DNA of 64,000 bases. Origin: Sphaerisporangium corydalis. Lineage in GTDB: Bacteria > Actinomycetota > Actinomycetes > Streptosporangiales > Streptosporangiaceae. The number at the start of each line of letters is the position of its first letter. Positions within the stretch are counted from its first letter, which is position 1. Location of the stretch: the NCBI RefSeq assembly GCF_025506355.1, contig NZ_JANZYP010000012.1, positions 92,816 to 156,815 of the forward strand, given 5' to 3'. The notes beneath the pieces were generated by a model. The model searched no databases. It was given only the letters and a program-made list of their open reading frames with translations, and had not been told where the DNA came from. The translations under genes were made by a program, and so were the position numbers. Below, in pieces: positions 51,876 to 61,124 of the stretch.

Positions 51876-51956
51876 GGGACGAAGGCGTCCAGAGCCATCC
51901 GTTTCACCGAGGTGCCGCGCTCGACCGCGACCGGCGCCGCCTCACCCCCCGGGGCC

Positions 51957-52004
51957 GGCGGCCGATCGGCGGGGGATCCACCTCCCCCTCACCGATCGGC
52001 CGCC
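51957..52004. terminator. Strong convergent terminator
   Basis: A 13-bp perfect outer stem (51957-51969 with 51992-52004, core GGCCGATCGG) and an inner GGGGGA/TCCCCC stem with loop TCCACC. It lies between the DUF4142 gene and the GMC oxidoreductase gene. Confidence 0.8.
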
Positions 52005-52018
52005 TCGGGGTTTCCGCC

Positions 52019-54409
52019 TCACCCCGGTCCGTAGACGTCCCAGAGCTGACCGACGAAGAATCTCCCGAACCGGGCCAGCGCGGCGACGCCGTGCGGCCCC
52101 TCGGTACGGAAGCTCTTCAGGGTCGCGGCGAGGTCCACGGGCTGGATGTGCAGCGTCCCCGCGCCGACCATCTCCGCCTCGTCGTCCTCGCCCTCCGGTA
52201 CGTGACCCTGCAGCAGACGCGTGAACAGGGTCGAGGTGTCGAGCCACAGCCGCGTCGCCGGGCCGTGGTGCACGTCCTTCCAGCCGACCAGGGTCCGGCG
52301 CCGGTCCTGGTCGTCGGTGAACCACAGCCGGTAGCGCATCTCGCGCCGGTCGGGCGTGCCGCCGGGCGCGAAGAGGTTGAACCAGCCCCGCTCGATCGGA
52401 CGCCGGCCCCCGCAGAAGGCGGCGTCCACCCAGCCCTCGGCCCGGGCGCGATGCTCGGGCTCGGCCAGGAAGTGGTTCACGTCGTCGACGCTGATGGTGA
52501 GCCGGAACGACAGGCGGTCGCCGTCCGAGCGCCCGGTCACGTCGCCGGACCTCGGATCGGTCACCCCGAGCGAGATGAACCCGCCCATCTCCTCGCTGAA
52601 CGACAGCGACGTACGCGTGGCGGGATCGCCCGCCGTGAGGCCCATCGCCTCGTCGGACGGGCCGATGAGCGCCTGTCCGGTCTCCACGGTCATGAGGACC
52701 TGTCCTTCTTTCCTGTGCGATGCCGCCACCGGGCCCCGTTCGAGCAGCCGGGTGGACATGCGGTCGGCCAGTGCCGCGATGGTCAGCGACGGGTTGGCCC
52801 CCACCGGGCCCGGCAGGGCCGCGCCGTCGGCGATGAACAGCCCGGGGTGGTCGAACACCTCGCCGAAGGCGTCGCAGACGCCCTCACCGGGGTGCCGCCC
52901 CATCGGCACGCCGCCCAGCGGGTGGACGGTGACGACGCGTTTCCCGAGCCAGGCGGGCAGCCCGGCGTGCTCGGCCCCGAGCACGTCGGAGATGCGGCGC
53001 ATGGTGGCGCGCAGCCGGTCGAAGTACTCCTCGCTCGCGGCGGCGTCCCACTCCACGTCCAGCCTGCCGTCGCGCAGCCGCAGCCGCCCGTCGGGCACGT
53101 CCCTGCCCATGCCGAGCAGGGGAAGGGAGCTTCCCGACAGCTCGCCGTCGCCGACCAGGTCGGCGATCTCCGCCGACAGGTTGGTGTCGTGCGACAGCAG
53201 GGCCCGTAGCCGGTCGGCGACGAACCGCGCCCCCCGGCCGATCTCGCCGCGCACGTCGGCGCCCTCGACCAGCCAGTTGACGAACGCCGGGTAGCCGCCG
53301 TCCTCGATGTAGGCGCCCCGGCCGGTCTCGCGCGGCCCGTCCACGTCGTCGGCCAGGCGGATCGCGCTGGTGATCACCGGGCCGCGGCTGGCGTCGATCG
53401 GGCGGGTGCGGCTGCGGTCCTTGGCCCGCAGCAGGAACGTGAGCAGGTCGCCGTTGCCGGAGAAGCGGCTGCCGAGCATGCCGCTCAGCCCCGGCATGCT
53501 CGCGCGGTTGCGCAGCATGAGGTACGTGGTGCCGTAGGTGCCGGCGGCGAGCACCAGCCGGTCGCAGGTGATGGTCTGGGTGCCGGTGGCCGGGTGGTAC
53601 CGGATGTAGTCCACGGCGTAGCCGCCGCCCGGGCGCGGCCGGAACGCCCGCGCCTCGTGCAGCGTGCGCAGGTCGGCGCCGCCGCGGCGGGCCGCCGACA
53701 GGTAGGTGTGGTCGAGGCTGTTCTTGGCCCCGTCGTTGCAGCCGATGTCGCACTCGCCGCACAGCCGGCAGGTACGGCGCTGCACCCCGTGCACGTTGCC
53801 GTACGGGGCCTCGGCGATGGGCAGCCCGAGGCCGGGATCGGCGCCGGGGGAGGGGGCGAAGCTGATCGCCAGCGGCGGCAGGCTCCACTCCAGGCCCAGC
53901 TCGGCGGCGGCGTCCCGCATGGCGATGGTCTTCGGGGTGCCCGCGTAGGCGGAGTGGCCGAGGGGGTAGGGCGTGGCGCCCATCATCTCCTCGACGGCGT
54001 CGTAGTGGGGGTCGAGGTCCGCGCGCGACACCGGCCACGACTCGTACCCGCCCGAGGCGAGCGGCTCCTCGTGCACGAACCAGCGCTCGTCCTTGCGCAT
54101 CAGCACGTTGGCGTAGATGAGCGAGCCGCCGCCGAGCCCGCTGGACACCACGGAGTCGCAGCCTCCGAAGCTCCACACGTCGTACATGCCGTAGTGGCCC
54201 TCGCGGGGATCCCAGAAGGCCTTGCCCATCTCGGCGGGGCTGCGCGGGAACATGCCCGGCGCGTAGGCACGGCCCCGCTCCAGCACCACCACCGACAGCC
54301 CCGCCGAGGCCAGGCGGTACGCCGCGACGGAGCCGCCGAAGCCGGACCCCACGACCACGACGTCCACGTGTTCGTCGTACTTGGCGCGACGCGCCCTCGC
54401 CTTGTTCAT
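52019..54409 (-). CDS. GMC-family (cholesterol-oxidase-like) FAD oxidoreductase with four-Cys motif
   Basis: A 796-residue flavoprotein. The FAD Rossmann motif is GSGFGG (21-26) with ERGRAYAPG. A cluster of Cys214, Cys217, Cys220 and Cys224 (CRLCGECDIGC) is the actinobacterial cholesterol-oxidase-like GMC signature and may bind an iron-sulfur cluster. The active-site block is HPLGGVPMG, and GANPSLTIAALADR closes the GMC domain near residue 550. The C-terminal 220 residues form an extra domain (FSEEMGGFISLGVTDPRSGD onwards), found in related sterol/steroid oxidoreductases. It likely oxidises a steroid or other alcohol. The ATG lies 7 bases after the hydrolase stop. Confidence 0.9.
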   Translation of the reverse strand: MNKARARRAKYDEHVDVVVVGSGFGGSVAAYRLASAGLSVVVLERGRAYAPGMFPRSPAEMGKAFWDPREGHYGMYDVWSFGGCDSVVSSGLGGGSLIYANVLMRKDERWFVHEEPLASGGYESWPVSRADLDPHYDAVEEMMGATPYPLGHSAYAGTPKTIAMRDAAAELGLEWSLPPLAISFAPSPGADPGLGLPIAEAPYGNVHGVQRRTCRLCGECDIGCNDGAKNSLDHTYLSAARRGGADLRTLHEARAFRPRPGGGYAVDYIRYHPATGTQTITCDRLVLAAGTYGTTYLMLRNRASMPGLSGMLGSRFSGNGDLLTFLLRAKDRSRTRPIDASRGPVITSAIRLADDVDGPRETGRGAYIEDGGYPAFVNWLVEGADVRGEIGRGARFVADRLRALLSHDTNLSAEIADLVGDGELSGSSLPLLGMGRDVPDGRLRLRDGRLDVEWDAAASEEYFDRLRATMRRISDVLGAEHAGLPAWLGKRVVTVHPLGGVPMGRHPGEGVCDAFGEVFDHPGLFIADGAALPGPVGANPSLTIAALADRMSTRLLERGPVAASHRKEGQVLMTVETGQALIGPSDEAMGLTAGDPATRTSLSFSEEMGGFISLGVTDPRSGDVTGRSDGDRLSFRLTISVDDVNHFLAEPEHRARAEGWVDAAFCGGRRPIERGWFNLFAPGGTPDRREMRYRLWFTDDQDRRRTLVGWKDVHHGPATRLWLDTSTLFTRLLQGHVPEGEDDEAEMVGAGTLHIQPVDLAATLKSFRTEGPHGVAALARFGRFFVGQLWDVYGPG

Positions 54410-54416
54410 GAGCTCG

Positions 54417-55517
54417 TCAGCCGGCGTTCCGCTTGAGGAAGTCCAGGATGCGGGGGAACACGTCCACATGGGCGTTCTTGCCGATGAGCGGGTCGATGTG
54501 CCCGTACCCGGAGATGACCTGCAGCTCGTGACGCCCGGGCACCCGCCGGTCCAGGACGCGGTGGCAGAAGACGTTCGAGTCGGTGAACACGTCGTTGTGG
54601 TCCCCGGTCACGAACAGGACGGGCGTCTCGACGCGCTCGGCGCCCGCGAGGTAGTCGTCGGGCAGGCGCGCGTGGGCCGGGTCGTCCCGGTCGAACTTCA
54701 CCGCGCGCCCGGCCCGCACCATTTTGTGGATGTGCCGGTAGTAGTTGACGTCGGCCGCGCCGTTCAGGTCGGCGAGGCGCTCCTGCAGGTGGGTCTCCGG
54801 CGCGAGGTTGCCGTGGCGGTACATCGCCGGCCGCCCGCTGCCCCACATGAAGCTCTGCATGTGGCAGGCCGGCTCACGGCACTCGGGATGGAAGAACGAC
54901 ACCGCGCGGGACATCAGCCACCGGCGGGTCAGCGGCGGTGCGTCGTTGAACCGCGGGTCCAGGTAGGACAGGCCGAGGCCGTACTCCAGCAGGGCCGGCC
55001 CCGCGGCGAGCTTGACGCGGGCCCAGGCGGGGACCCGCGGGGTCAGCCCCACGCTGTTCGCGACCATGCTGGTGACGCCCTCGACCGCTCCGCCGAACAG
55101 GCTCATCTGGAACGACACCGAGCCCAGGCAGTGCGCTATGACATGGATCCGCCGTGCCCCAACGTGACGGCGGATCTCCTTCATGGCTGCTGGGTGGTCG
55201 AAGGCCGCGATGTCGTCCAGCGTCTGGCGCCGGGTCTCCATGTTGTAGGGGAACCGGTTGCTCATCCGGAAGTCGAGCGTCCAGACGTCGCCGAAACCGC
55301 TGTCCAGCAGGAAACTCACCAGATTGCGGTGCTCGGGCATGATGAACATGTCGCTGGACGACGTCAGCCCGTGGACGAGCAGCACGACGTCGTCGGATTC
55401 CTCCCCAAGGAACCGCGTCAACGTCAGGCCGAGCTCGTCCTCGGTCGAGAAAGGATGCACCGAAACCTCGGCGCCCGTCACGCCCTCCAGCGTGTACCTC
55501 GGTATGCGGTGCTCCAT
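54417..55517 (-). CDS. Alpha/beta hydrolase with Cys in the nucleophile position
   Basis: A 366-residue alpha/beta hydrolase. The oxyanion segment is LLVHGLTSSSDMF. The nucleophile elbow reads AHCLGS with Cys130 in place of the usual Ser. Candidate acid and base are Asp in TGDHNDVF and His in GYGHIDPLIG. This subfamily is often fused to or next to GMC oxidoreductases in actinobacteria; here they are separate genes 7 bases apart. A Cys nucleophile occurs in PhaC-type acyltransferases and dienelactone hydrolases, so an acyl-transfer reaction is possible. No signal peptide. Confidence 0.88.
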   Translation of the reverse strand: MEHRIPRYTLEGVTGAEVSVHPFSTEDELGLTLTRFLGEESDDVVLLVHGLTSSSDMFIMPEHRNLVSFLLDSGFGDVWTLDFRMSNRFPYNMETRRQTLDDIAAFDHPAAMKEIRRHVGARRIHVIAHCLGSVSFQMSLFGGAVEGVTSMVANSVGLTPRVPAWARVKLAAGPALLEYGLGLSYLDPRFNDAPPLTRRWLMSRAVSFFHPECREPACHMQSFMWGSGRPAMYRHGNLAPETHLQERLADLNGAADVNYYRHIHKMVRAGRAVKFDRDDPAHARLPDDYLAGAERVETPVLFVTGDHNDVFTDSNVFCHRVLDRRVPGRHELQVISGYGHIDPLIGKNAHVDVFPRILDFLKRNAG

Positions 55518-55649
55518 CTGACCGTCCTCCTGGTCGCGACCCGCTCCAACAATGCCAATCGCCCGGCGTGCGCGGCATCGTGGAAACCCCGTACATGGAC
55601 GCGGGAACCCCGTACGTGGAGCACGAGGCTCCGTAGGTGAGACTCCCGA

Positions 55650-58574
55650 TCAGGCGTTCCGGTTCAGCTTGGTGGCCACCCCGACGCGGGAGCCGACGCC
55701 GAGCTTGGCGAAGACGTGGGACAGATGGGTCTCGACGGTGCGCACGCTGAGGAACAACTGCTCGGCGATGAGCTGGTTGGTCAGCCCTCCGGCCACCAGC
55801 GTGGCGATCTCCAGCTCGCGGGGCGACAGCCCGTACGGCGAGGCGCCCGGCCCGGCCGGGCCCGTGGGGGCGGAGGCCGACACGCGGACGCCGAGGCGGC
55901 GGCGCTCGCGCACGGCCTGGCCCTCCAGCGCGCGGGCTTCGCAGTCGCGGAAGACCTCGGTGGCGTCGCGCAGCTTCTCACGGGCCGGGCCGCGCTGGCC
56001 GGCCTCGCCGTGCGCCAGGCCCGCCACCAGCAGCGCCCGGCCGGCGTCGATGCGCCGCTCGCCTGCGGTGAGCAGGATCGCGGCCTCCTCGGCCAGCGCC
56101 GCCGCGGCGGCCGGGTCGCTCGCGCGCAGGACGTGGGCGCGGGCCAGGGGGATCAGGCCGGAGAACGTCGGCAGGTGGGGGTGGGCCAGGCCGGCGGCGC
56201 GCTCGGCCCACCTGGCGGCCTCGGCGTGGTTCCCCCGGCCCGCCTCGGTGCAGGCCAGCAGCTCGCAGGAGGCCAGCAGCGTCCCCCGGTCCAGGCGGGG
56301 GTTCTCGAAACCGCCGCACGCGTCCATCAGGGCCTCGACGCCCTCCTCCAGCCGTCCGGCGGCGACCAGGGCCACCCCCCGGGCGTTGCGCGCCATGTTC
56401 CCCCAGACCTCGCCGCCGCCGACCCCGGCGGCCACCGCCTCCTCGCCGGCGCGCACCGCGACGTCGAAGTCCCCCGACCAGGCCGAGGCCAGGCAGAGCT
56501 GGGTGAGCGCGAAGACGAGCTGCTGGCCGGACTCCAGCAGGCGGGCGCCCTCGACCGACTCCTCCGCCGTCTCCAGCGCCTCGGGCAGGCGGCCGAGCAC
56601 GATGAGCGTGCGCGCCTTGCCCGCCAGCAGGTTGGTCAGGATGTAGGTCTGGCCGGTGGAACGGGCCACGTCGGCGGCGCGCTCGAAGTGCCGCAGCGCC
56701 ACCGAGTGGCGTCCCATGTTGGTCTCGGCCCAGCACAGCCACGCCACCGCGTCCAGCCACTCGGCCAGGTGCTCGTCCAGGGCGGTGCTGATGAGCCGGT
56801 CGGCCGCGTCGGCCATGCGCAGCGCGTCGTCCATCCGCCCGGCGGCGTAGGCGGGCATCGGGCGCAGCGCCGCGACCGCCATGGCCAGGTCGGGTTCCCA
56901 GTCGTCGTCGGAGTCGGGCATCAGGTCCAGCACGGCCTGGGCGGCGCGGAAGTCGACCCGCATCATGCTCTCGGCGACCAGCCGCATGCGCAGCGGGATC
57001 GCGGCGGCGGCCCTCGGGTCGGGCATGCGGCTCAGCTCGTCCAGCAGCAGGGCCCTGGCCTCGTGGGGGCGGTCGAGCTGGCGTTCCATCAGCGCGCAGA
57101 TGCGCGCGGCCCTGGCCCGGCGGGCGTGCTGATCGGCCGGCAGCAGCCGCAGCAGCTCGCGGGCGGTGTCGCGGCCCTCGGCGAGCCGGCCGCTGACGCC
57201 CTGGGCCCGGCTGAGCTCCATGAGCAGCTCCAGCCGGTTCTCCAGGGTGCCCGGCTCCACCGGCATCAGGTCCAGCGCCTTGCGCAGCCAGTGCGCGCAG
57301 GTCACCGGCGCCTGGGCGGCCACCGCGCGGGCGGCGGTGATCAGGGTGGTGACGGCGCGCTGGTCGCCGAACGACCCGGACCGCTCCACGTGATGGGCCT
57401 GCACGGTCGCCGGGGCGCCGAGGGTCGCCAGGTGGACGGCCAGCCGGGCGTGCGCCGCGAGCTGCCAGCCGGCCGCCGAGGACTGGTAGGCGGCCTGGCG
57501 CACCAGCGGGTGGCGGAACCGGAACCGGCCCGCTGCGGCCGGGCGGACGATGTCGCGGGCCACCAGCTCGTCCAGCGCCGCGAGCGCCGCCTCCTCGGGC
57601 ACCTGGGCGGTGACCGCCGCCAGCGCCGGCTCGAACTCGTCGGCGGTCACCGCCGCCGCCTGGGCGACCAGCAGCGAGCCGGGGGACAGGTCGCCCAGCT
57701 CGACCTGGAGCGCGGCGCGCACGGTCGCGGGCAGCTCGCTGACCTCCAGGCGGCCCATGCGGGCCAGCGCCTCCAGGTAGAACGGGTTTCCGCCGCTGGC
57801 CTCGTACAGCGCGCGGCCGCGCGTGCGGTTGACGCGCGGCCCGAGGAACTCCTCCACCTCGGCCTGGTTGAGCGGGCCGACGGTGACCTCCCGGCCGTTG
57901 GCGCCCGCGCTCAGCACCAGGGCGGCCAGCCTCGGGGTGACCTGCGCGGGGCGGTAGGCGACGGTGACCAGCACCTTGCCGCGCGGCGGGTGGCGCAGCA
58001 GGTGGTCGAGGAACTCGGCGGAGCTGTCGTCGGCCCAGTGCACGTCGTCCAGGATCAGCGCGAGCCCGGCGGGGGCGGCCAGCTCGTCGATGAGCTGGCG
58101 CAGCGCGCGGTACAGCCGGAAGCGGACCATGCCGCTCTGGTCGGCGCGCTCGCCGGGCCCGGTGTCCTCGGGTTCCTCGGGCATCTTGGCGGCCAGCGCG
58201 GGGAACACAGTGGCGAGCTGGCGCGCCTGCGGGGCGCCCAGGCGGTCGGAGACCTCCTCGCCGCGCGCCTCGAGGTGGTCGTCCAGGGCGTCGACCAGCG
58301 CGCTGAACGGCATGATCTGCTCGAACTCCGCCGCACGGCCCCACAGGGTGGTCAGCCCGCGCGTGCCCGCGAGCGCGGTCAGCTCCGCCAGCAGCCGCGT
58401 CTTGCCGGCCCCCGGCTCGCCGACCACGGCCAGGAACTGGAACCCGCCGGTGACCGTCGCCTCGACCGTCTGGGCGAACGCCTGCAGCGCGTCGCCCCGG
58501 CCGACGAGAGGAGACCCGCCGGTGAGGACCGTCTCGGCGCCCTCGCCGAATGGCAGAGTCTCACGACTGCTCAT
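55650..58574 (-). CDS. LAL-type (large ATP-binding LuxR) transcriptional regulator
   Basis: A 974-residue regulator. The N-terminal AAA ATPase has Walker A GEPGAGKT (52-59) and Walker B ALILDDVHWADDSS. A long central TPR-like helical region (about 350-890) follows, then a C-terminal LuxR HTH (LSPRELEIATLVAGGLTNQL, RTVETHLSHVFAKL). LAL regulators activate sugar-use or natural-product genes on binding an inducer. It stands 132 bases upstream of the hydrolase/GMC pair on the same strand and may control it. ATG 58574 is chosen (GGGG 7 bases upstream). Confidence 0.93.
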   Translation of the reverse strand: MSSRETLPFGEGAETVLTGGSPLVGRGDALQAFAQTVEATVTGGFQFLAVVGEPGAGKTRLLAELTALAGTRGLTTLWGRAAEFEQIMPFSALVDALDDHLEARGEEVSDRLGAPQARQLATVFPALAAKMPEEPEDTGPGERADQSGMVRFRLYRALRQLIDELAAPAGLALILDDVHWADDSSAEFLDHLLRHPPRGKVLVTVAYRPAQVTPRLAALVLSAGANGREVTVGPLNQAEVEEFLGPRVNRTRGRALYEASGGNPFYLEALARMGRLEVSELPATVRAALQVELGDLSPGSLLVAQAAAVTADEFEPALAAVTAQVPEEAALAALDELVARDIVRPAAAGRFRFRHPLVRQAAYQSSAAGWQLAAHARLAVHLATLGAPATVQAHHVERSGSFGDQRAVTTLITAARAVAAQAPVTCAHWLRKALDLMPVEPGTLENRLELLMELSRAQGVSGRLAEGRDTARELLRLLPADQHARRARAARICALMERQLDRPHEARALLLDELSRMPDPRAAAAIPLRMRLVAESMMRVDFRAAQAVLDLMPDSDDDWEPDLAMAVAALRPMPAYAAGRMDDALRMADAADRLISTALDEHLAEWLDAVAWLCWAETNMGRHSVALRHFERAADVARSTGQTYILTNLLAGKARTLIVLGRLPEALETAEESVEGARLLESGQQLVFALTQLCLASAWSGDFDVAVRAGEEAVAAGVGGGEVWGNMARNARGVALVAAGRLEEGVEALMDACGGFENPRLDRGTLLASCELLACTEAGRGNHAEAARWAERAAGLAHPHLPTFSGLIPLARAHVLRASDPAAAAALAEEAAILLTAGERRIDAGRALLVAGLAHGEAGQRGPAREKLRDATEVFRDCEARALEGQAVRERRRLGVRVSASAPTGPAGPGASPYGLSPRELEIATLVAGGLTNQLIAEQLFLSVRTVETHLSHVFAKLGVGSRVGVATKLNRNA

Positions 58575-58798
58575 GTCTGCACCCCACAGCGAGACGGAAC
58601 ACCACGAACAGCCGCGCCGCAATCGAATTCCGCCACGGACTTGGCGCGGGACTCCCGAGGGCACGCGGTGTTCACGGTCGAGGGCTCACCACGCGGACAC
58701 CCTCGGAGGATGATTTTGTCGTAAAACAGGCCGGTGGCGAGCCGATCACCCCGATCAAACCTTTTCCCGATGGAATGCGCGCGACATCCCCTGATCGG

Positions 58799-59464
58799 TT
58801 ACCCTTTCGTAGCTAATCCGCTGGTGATGTCTGGTGTCCTGGTCGCCTCCGCGGGCGTGACGCCGAGTGAGCACAGCCCGTTCACGGCGATGTCGACGCC
58901 CCTGCGGGCCGCCTCCCAGATCGCCGCCGGCGGGTCGCCCTGGTCCCTGCCTGCCATGGCGGCCATCTTCGCCGCCCCCACGAACGAGCCGATCGCCGCG
59001 GCGGCCTCCACCCGGTCGAGCTCGCCGGGACAGGCCTGCCGCAGCGCTTCCGCCAGCTCGCGCTGGACCTCGAACAGCAGGTGCAGTCCCCGGGCGCGCA
59101 GGGCGGGGACCGACATGATCAACCGGGCGCGGGCGGGGCTCAGCTCCAGGACCGGCTCGGCGCCGGGGCCGAGGACGACGTCGGCGACCCGGCCCAGCAG
59201 GCAGGCCACCGGCTCGCCTGGCCTGCGGCCCTCGATGATCGCGATGGCCCGTTCGACACGCCAGCGCGTGTCGTAGAAGACCACGTCCTCTTTGCTCGCG
59301 AAGTAGCTGAAGAACGTGCGCGTGGAGACGTCGACGGCCGCGGCGATCTCGGCGAGGGTCGTCTCCTCGTACCCCCGCTCCTCGAACAGCCGCAGGGCGG
59401 CCTCGATGAGCGCGCGGCGCGTCCGCAGCTTCTTGCGTTCCCGCAAACCCGGCCCAGGGTCCAT
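58799..59464 (-). CDS. TetR-family transcriptional regulator
   Basis: A 221-residue TetR protein. HTH region (about 10-60): RRALIEAALRLFEERGYEET, then LAEIAAAVDVSTRTFFSYFASKE in parts, typical of TetR/AcrR. The C-terminal ligand domain has no recognised ligand motif. It is divergent from the P450/ferredoxin operon across a 123-base AT-rich gap with candidate operators, so it probably represses that operon and itself. ATG start with weak ribosome-binding site. Confidence 0.92.
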   Translation of the reverse strand: MDPGPGLRERKKLRTRRALIEAALRLFEERGYEETTLAEIAAAVDVSTRTFFSYFASKEDVVFYDTRWRVERAIAIIEGRRPGEPVACLLGRVADVVLGPGAEPVLELSPARARLIMSVPALRARGLHLLFEVQRELAEALRQACPGELDRVEAAAAIGSFVGAAKMAAMAGRDQGDPPAAIWEAARRGVDIAVNGLCSLGVTPAEATRTPDITSGLATKG

Positions 59465-59490
59465 GGGGGAACTTTACTACATCCGATGCT

Positions 59491-59518
59491 TTCTTTCATC
59501 CATTGCAATTTCAAAGAA
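59491..59518. promoter_or_regulatory. Candidate TetR operator between tetR and P450
   Basis: TTCTTT (59491-59496) and AAAGAA (59513-59518) flank the perfect palindrome ATTGCAAT (59502-59509) in the only AT-rich part of the divergent gap. Confidence 0.45.
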
Positions 59519-59587
59519 GGTACTGTTTTCTGGTGACAACAGGAAGGTCCGCCAGTTTCGACGGCTGTCAAGTCCAAGGAGCGCGTC

Positions 59588-60784
59588 ATGACCAAGGCCC
59601 TGTCCGACCCCGTCCCGCTTCCCCTCGCCCGGGACACCCCGTTCGACCCGCCCTCTGAGCTGCGGCTCTGGCGCGGCGAAGGCCCGCTCAGGCCCATGAT
59701 CTTCGGGGACGGTCACGTGGGCTGGCTCGCCACGCGCCACTCCACGGTCCGCACGGTGCTCGCCGACCCCCGTTTCAGTACCCGCATCGAGGTCATGCAC
59801 CCGCCGATCGGGCAGCGGTTGTCCCAGCAGACGCTCACGAAGCTCCCCGGCTTCTTCCTGCGCGAGGACCCGCCCGTGCACACCCGCTTCCGCCGCCTGC
59901 TCACCGGCCAGTTCACCGTCCGCCGGATGCGCGACCTGGAGCCCAGGATCGAGAAGATCGCCTCGGACCGGCTGGACGCCATGGAGAAGGCCGGCTCCCC
60001 GGCCGACCTGGTCGAGATGTTCGCGCTGCCGATCCCCTCCCTGGTCATCTGCGAGCTGCTGGGCGTCCCCTACGCCGACCACCACCGGTTCCAGAAGGAC
60101 TCCGCGACCCTGCTCAACCTCGACTCCTCGGTCGAGCAGGTGCGTGAGGCGCTGTCGGACCTGATGGGCTACCTGCGCGAGCTGGTGGCCGCCAAGCGCC
60201 GCGACCCGGGCGACGACCTCATCAGCGGGCTGGTCGCCACCGGTCAGCTCGACGACGAGGAGATCACCGGCGCGTCCGTGCTGCTGCTGGTCGCCGGCCA
60301 CGAGACCACCGCCAACATGCTCGCCCTCGGCACGTACGCGCTGCTGGACAACCCCGAGCAGCTCGCGGCACTGCGCCGCGACCCCTCGCTGGTGGACTCG
60401 GCCGTCGAGGAGCTCCTGCGCTACCTCACGATCGTGCACATCGGCCCGGTGCGCACCGCCACCGAGGACGTCGAGCTGGAGGGCCGCGTGATCAAGGCCG
60501 GCCAGGCGGTCACGCTGTCCATCAGCGCGGCCAACCGGGACCCCGAGCGCTTCGAGGCCCCCGACGACCTGGACATCACACGGCAGGCCACCGGGCACCT
60601 CGCCTTCGGCCACGGCATCCACCAGTGTCTCGGCCAGCAGCTCGCCCGCATCGAGATGCGCATCGGATACCCTGCGCTGCTGCGGCGCTTCCCGGGCCTG
60701 CGCCTCGCCATCCCACCGCAGGAGGTGGAGATGCGGTCCAATATGGCCATCTACGGCGTTCACCGGTTGCCGGTCGCCTGGTAG
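59588..60784 (+). CDS. Cytochrome P450 (CYP105-like)
   Basis: A soluble 398-residue bacterial P450. The I-helix is LLVAGHETTANML, the ExxR region EELLRYL, and the haem-binding loop FGHGIHQCLG with Cys347 as thiolate ligand. The overall pattern (RTATEDVELEG, DDLDITR) resembles CYP105 and related actinomycete families that hydroxylate xenobiotics or natural products. The following ferredoxin gene supplies electrons; no ferredoxin reductase is nearby. Divergent TetR is the likely regulator. Confidence 0.95.
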   Translation: MTKALSDPVPLPLARDTPFDPPSELRLWRGEGPLRPMIFGDGHVGWLATRHSTVRTVLADPRFSTRIEVMHPPIGQRLSQQTLTKLPGFFLREDPPVHTRFRRLLTGQFTVRRMRDLEPRIEKIASDRLDAMEKAGSPADLVEMFALPIPSLVICELLGVPYADHHRFQKDSATLLNLDSSVEQVREALSDLMGYLRELVAAKRRDPGDDLISGLVATGQLDDEEITGASVLLLVAGHETTANMLALGTYALLDNPEQLAALRRDPSLVDSAVEELLRYLTIVHIGPVRTATEDVELEGRVIKAGQAVTLSISAANRDPERFEAPDDLDITRQATGHLAFGHGIHQCLGQQLARIEMRIGYPALLRRFPGLRLAIPPQEVEMRSNMAIYGVHRLPVAW

Positions 60785-60798
60785 GAGGTTCACCACAC

Positions 60799-60990
60799 AT
60801 GCGGATCAACGCGGACACCGATCGGTGCATCGGGGCGGGGATGTGCGTTCTCACCGCTCCCGACGTGTTCGACCAGAGCGAGGACGACGGCACCGTGCTG
60901 GTGCTCGAACCCGAGCCGCCGGAGGCGAGGCGGGCGGCGGTCCGCCGCGCCGTTCAGGTGTGCCCGTCCGGGGCCCTGTCGCTGTCATGA
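60799..60990 (+). CDS. [3Fe-4S] ferredoxin
   Basis: A 63-residue ferredoxin, electron donor to the adjacent P450. Cys10, Cys16 and Cys55 (CIGAGMC and VCPSG) with Gly/Ala at the fourth position show a [3Fe-4S] cluster, as usual for P450 partners in actinomycetes. An AGGAGG ribosome-binding site overlaps the P450 stop. The stop region is followed by repeats of TGAGGTnCT. Confidence 0.93.
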   Translation: MRINADTDRCIGAGMCVLTAPDVFDQSEDDGTVLVLEPEPPEARRAAVRRAVQVCPSGALSLS

Positions 60991-60999
60991 GGCACTCGA

Positions 61000-61053
61000 G
61001 GTCCTGAGGTGCTCAGGGGACCTTGAGGTGCTGGGGTCCTGAGGTGCTCAGGG
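61000..61053 (+). repeat. Tandem repeat/hairpin array after the ferredoxin gene
   Basis: GGTCCTGAGGTGCTCAGGG occurs at 61000-61018 and 61035-61053 (period 35); each holds the hairpin CCTGAG-GTG-CTCAGG. Related CTTGAGGT units lie between and after. The TGAGG of the ferredoxin stop (60988-60992) is the same motif. It may act as terminator. Confidence 0.75.
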
Positions 61054-61124
61054 TCCTTGAGGTCTTTGAGGGTCCGTGCCCGCCGGGCGTCGCGTGGCGT
61101 CCCCCCGGGCGCCCGCCCGCCCGG

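Noticed and set aside
55716..58724. About 1000-codon open frame antisense to the LAL regulator
   Set aside because: The LAL frame has Walker motifs and a LuxR HTH; the antisense frame is repetitive Gly/Arg/Gln shadow sequence.
59588..60990. P450/ferredoxin as part of a natural-product cluster
   Set aside because: No synthase, reductase or tailoring partners lie near; it appears to be a self-contained TetR-controlled oxidation module.
61000..61075. CRISPR-like repeats
   Set aside because: Two short units with 16-base gaps and internal hairpins, no further spacers and no cas genes; it is a tandem 3' repeat.
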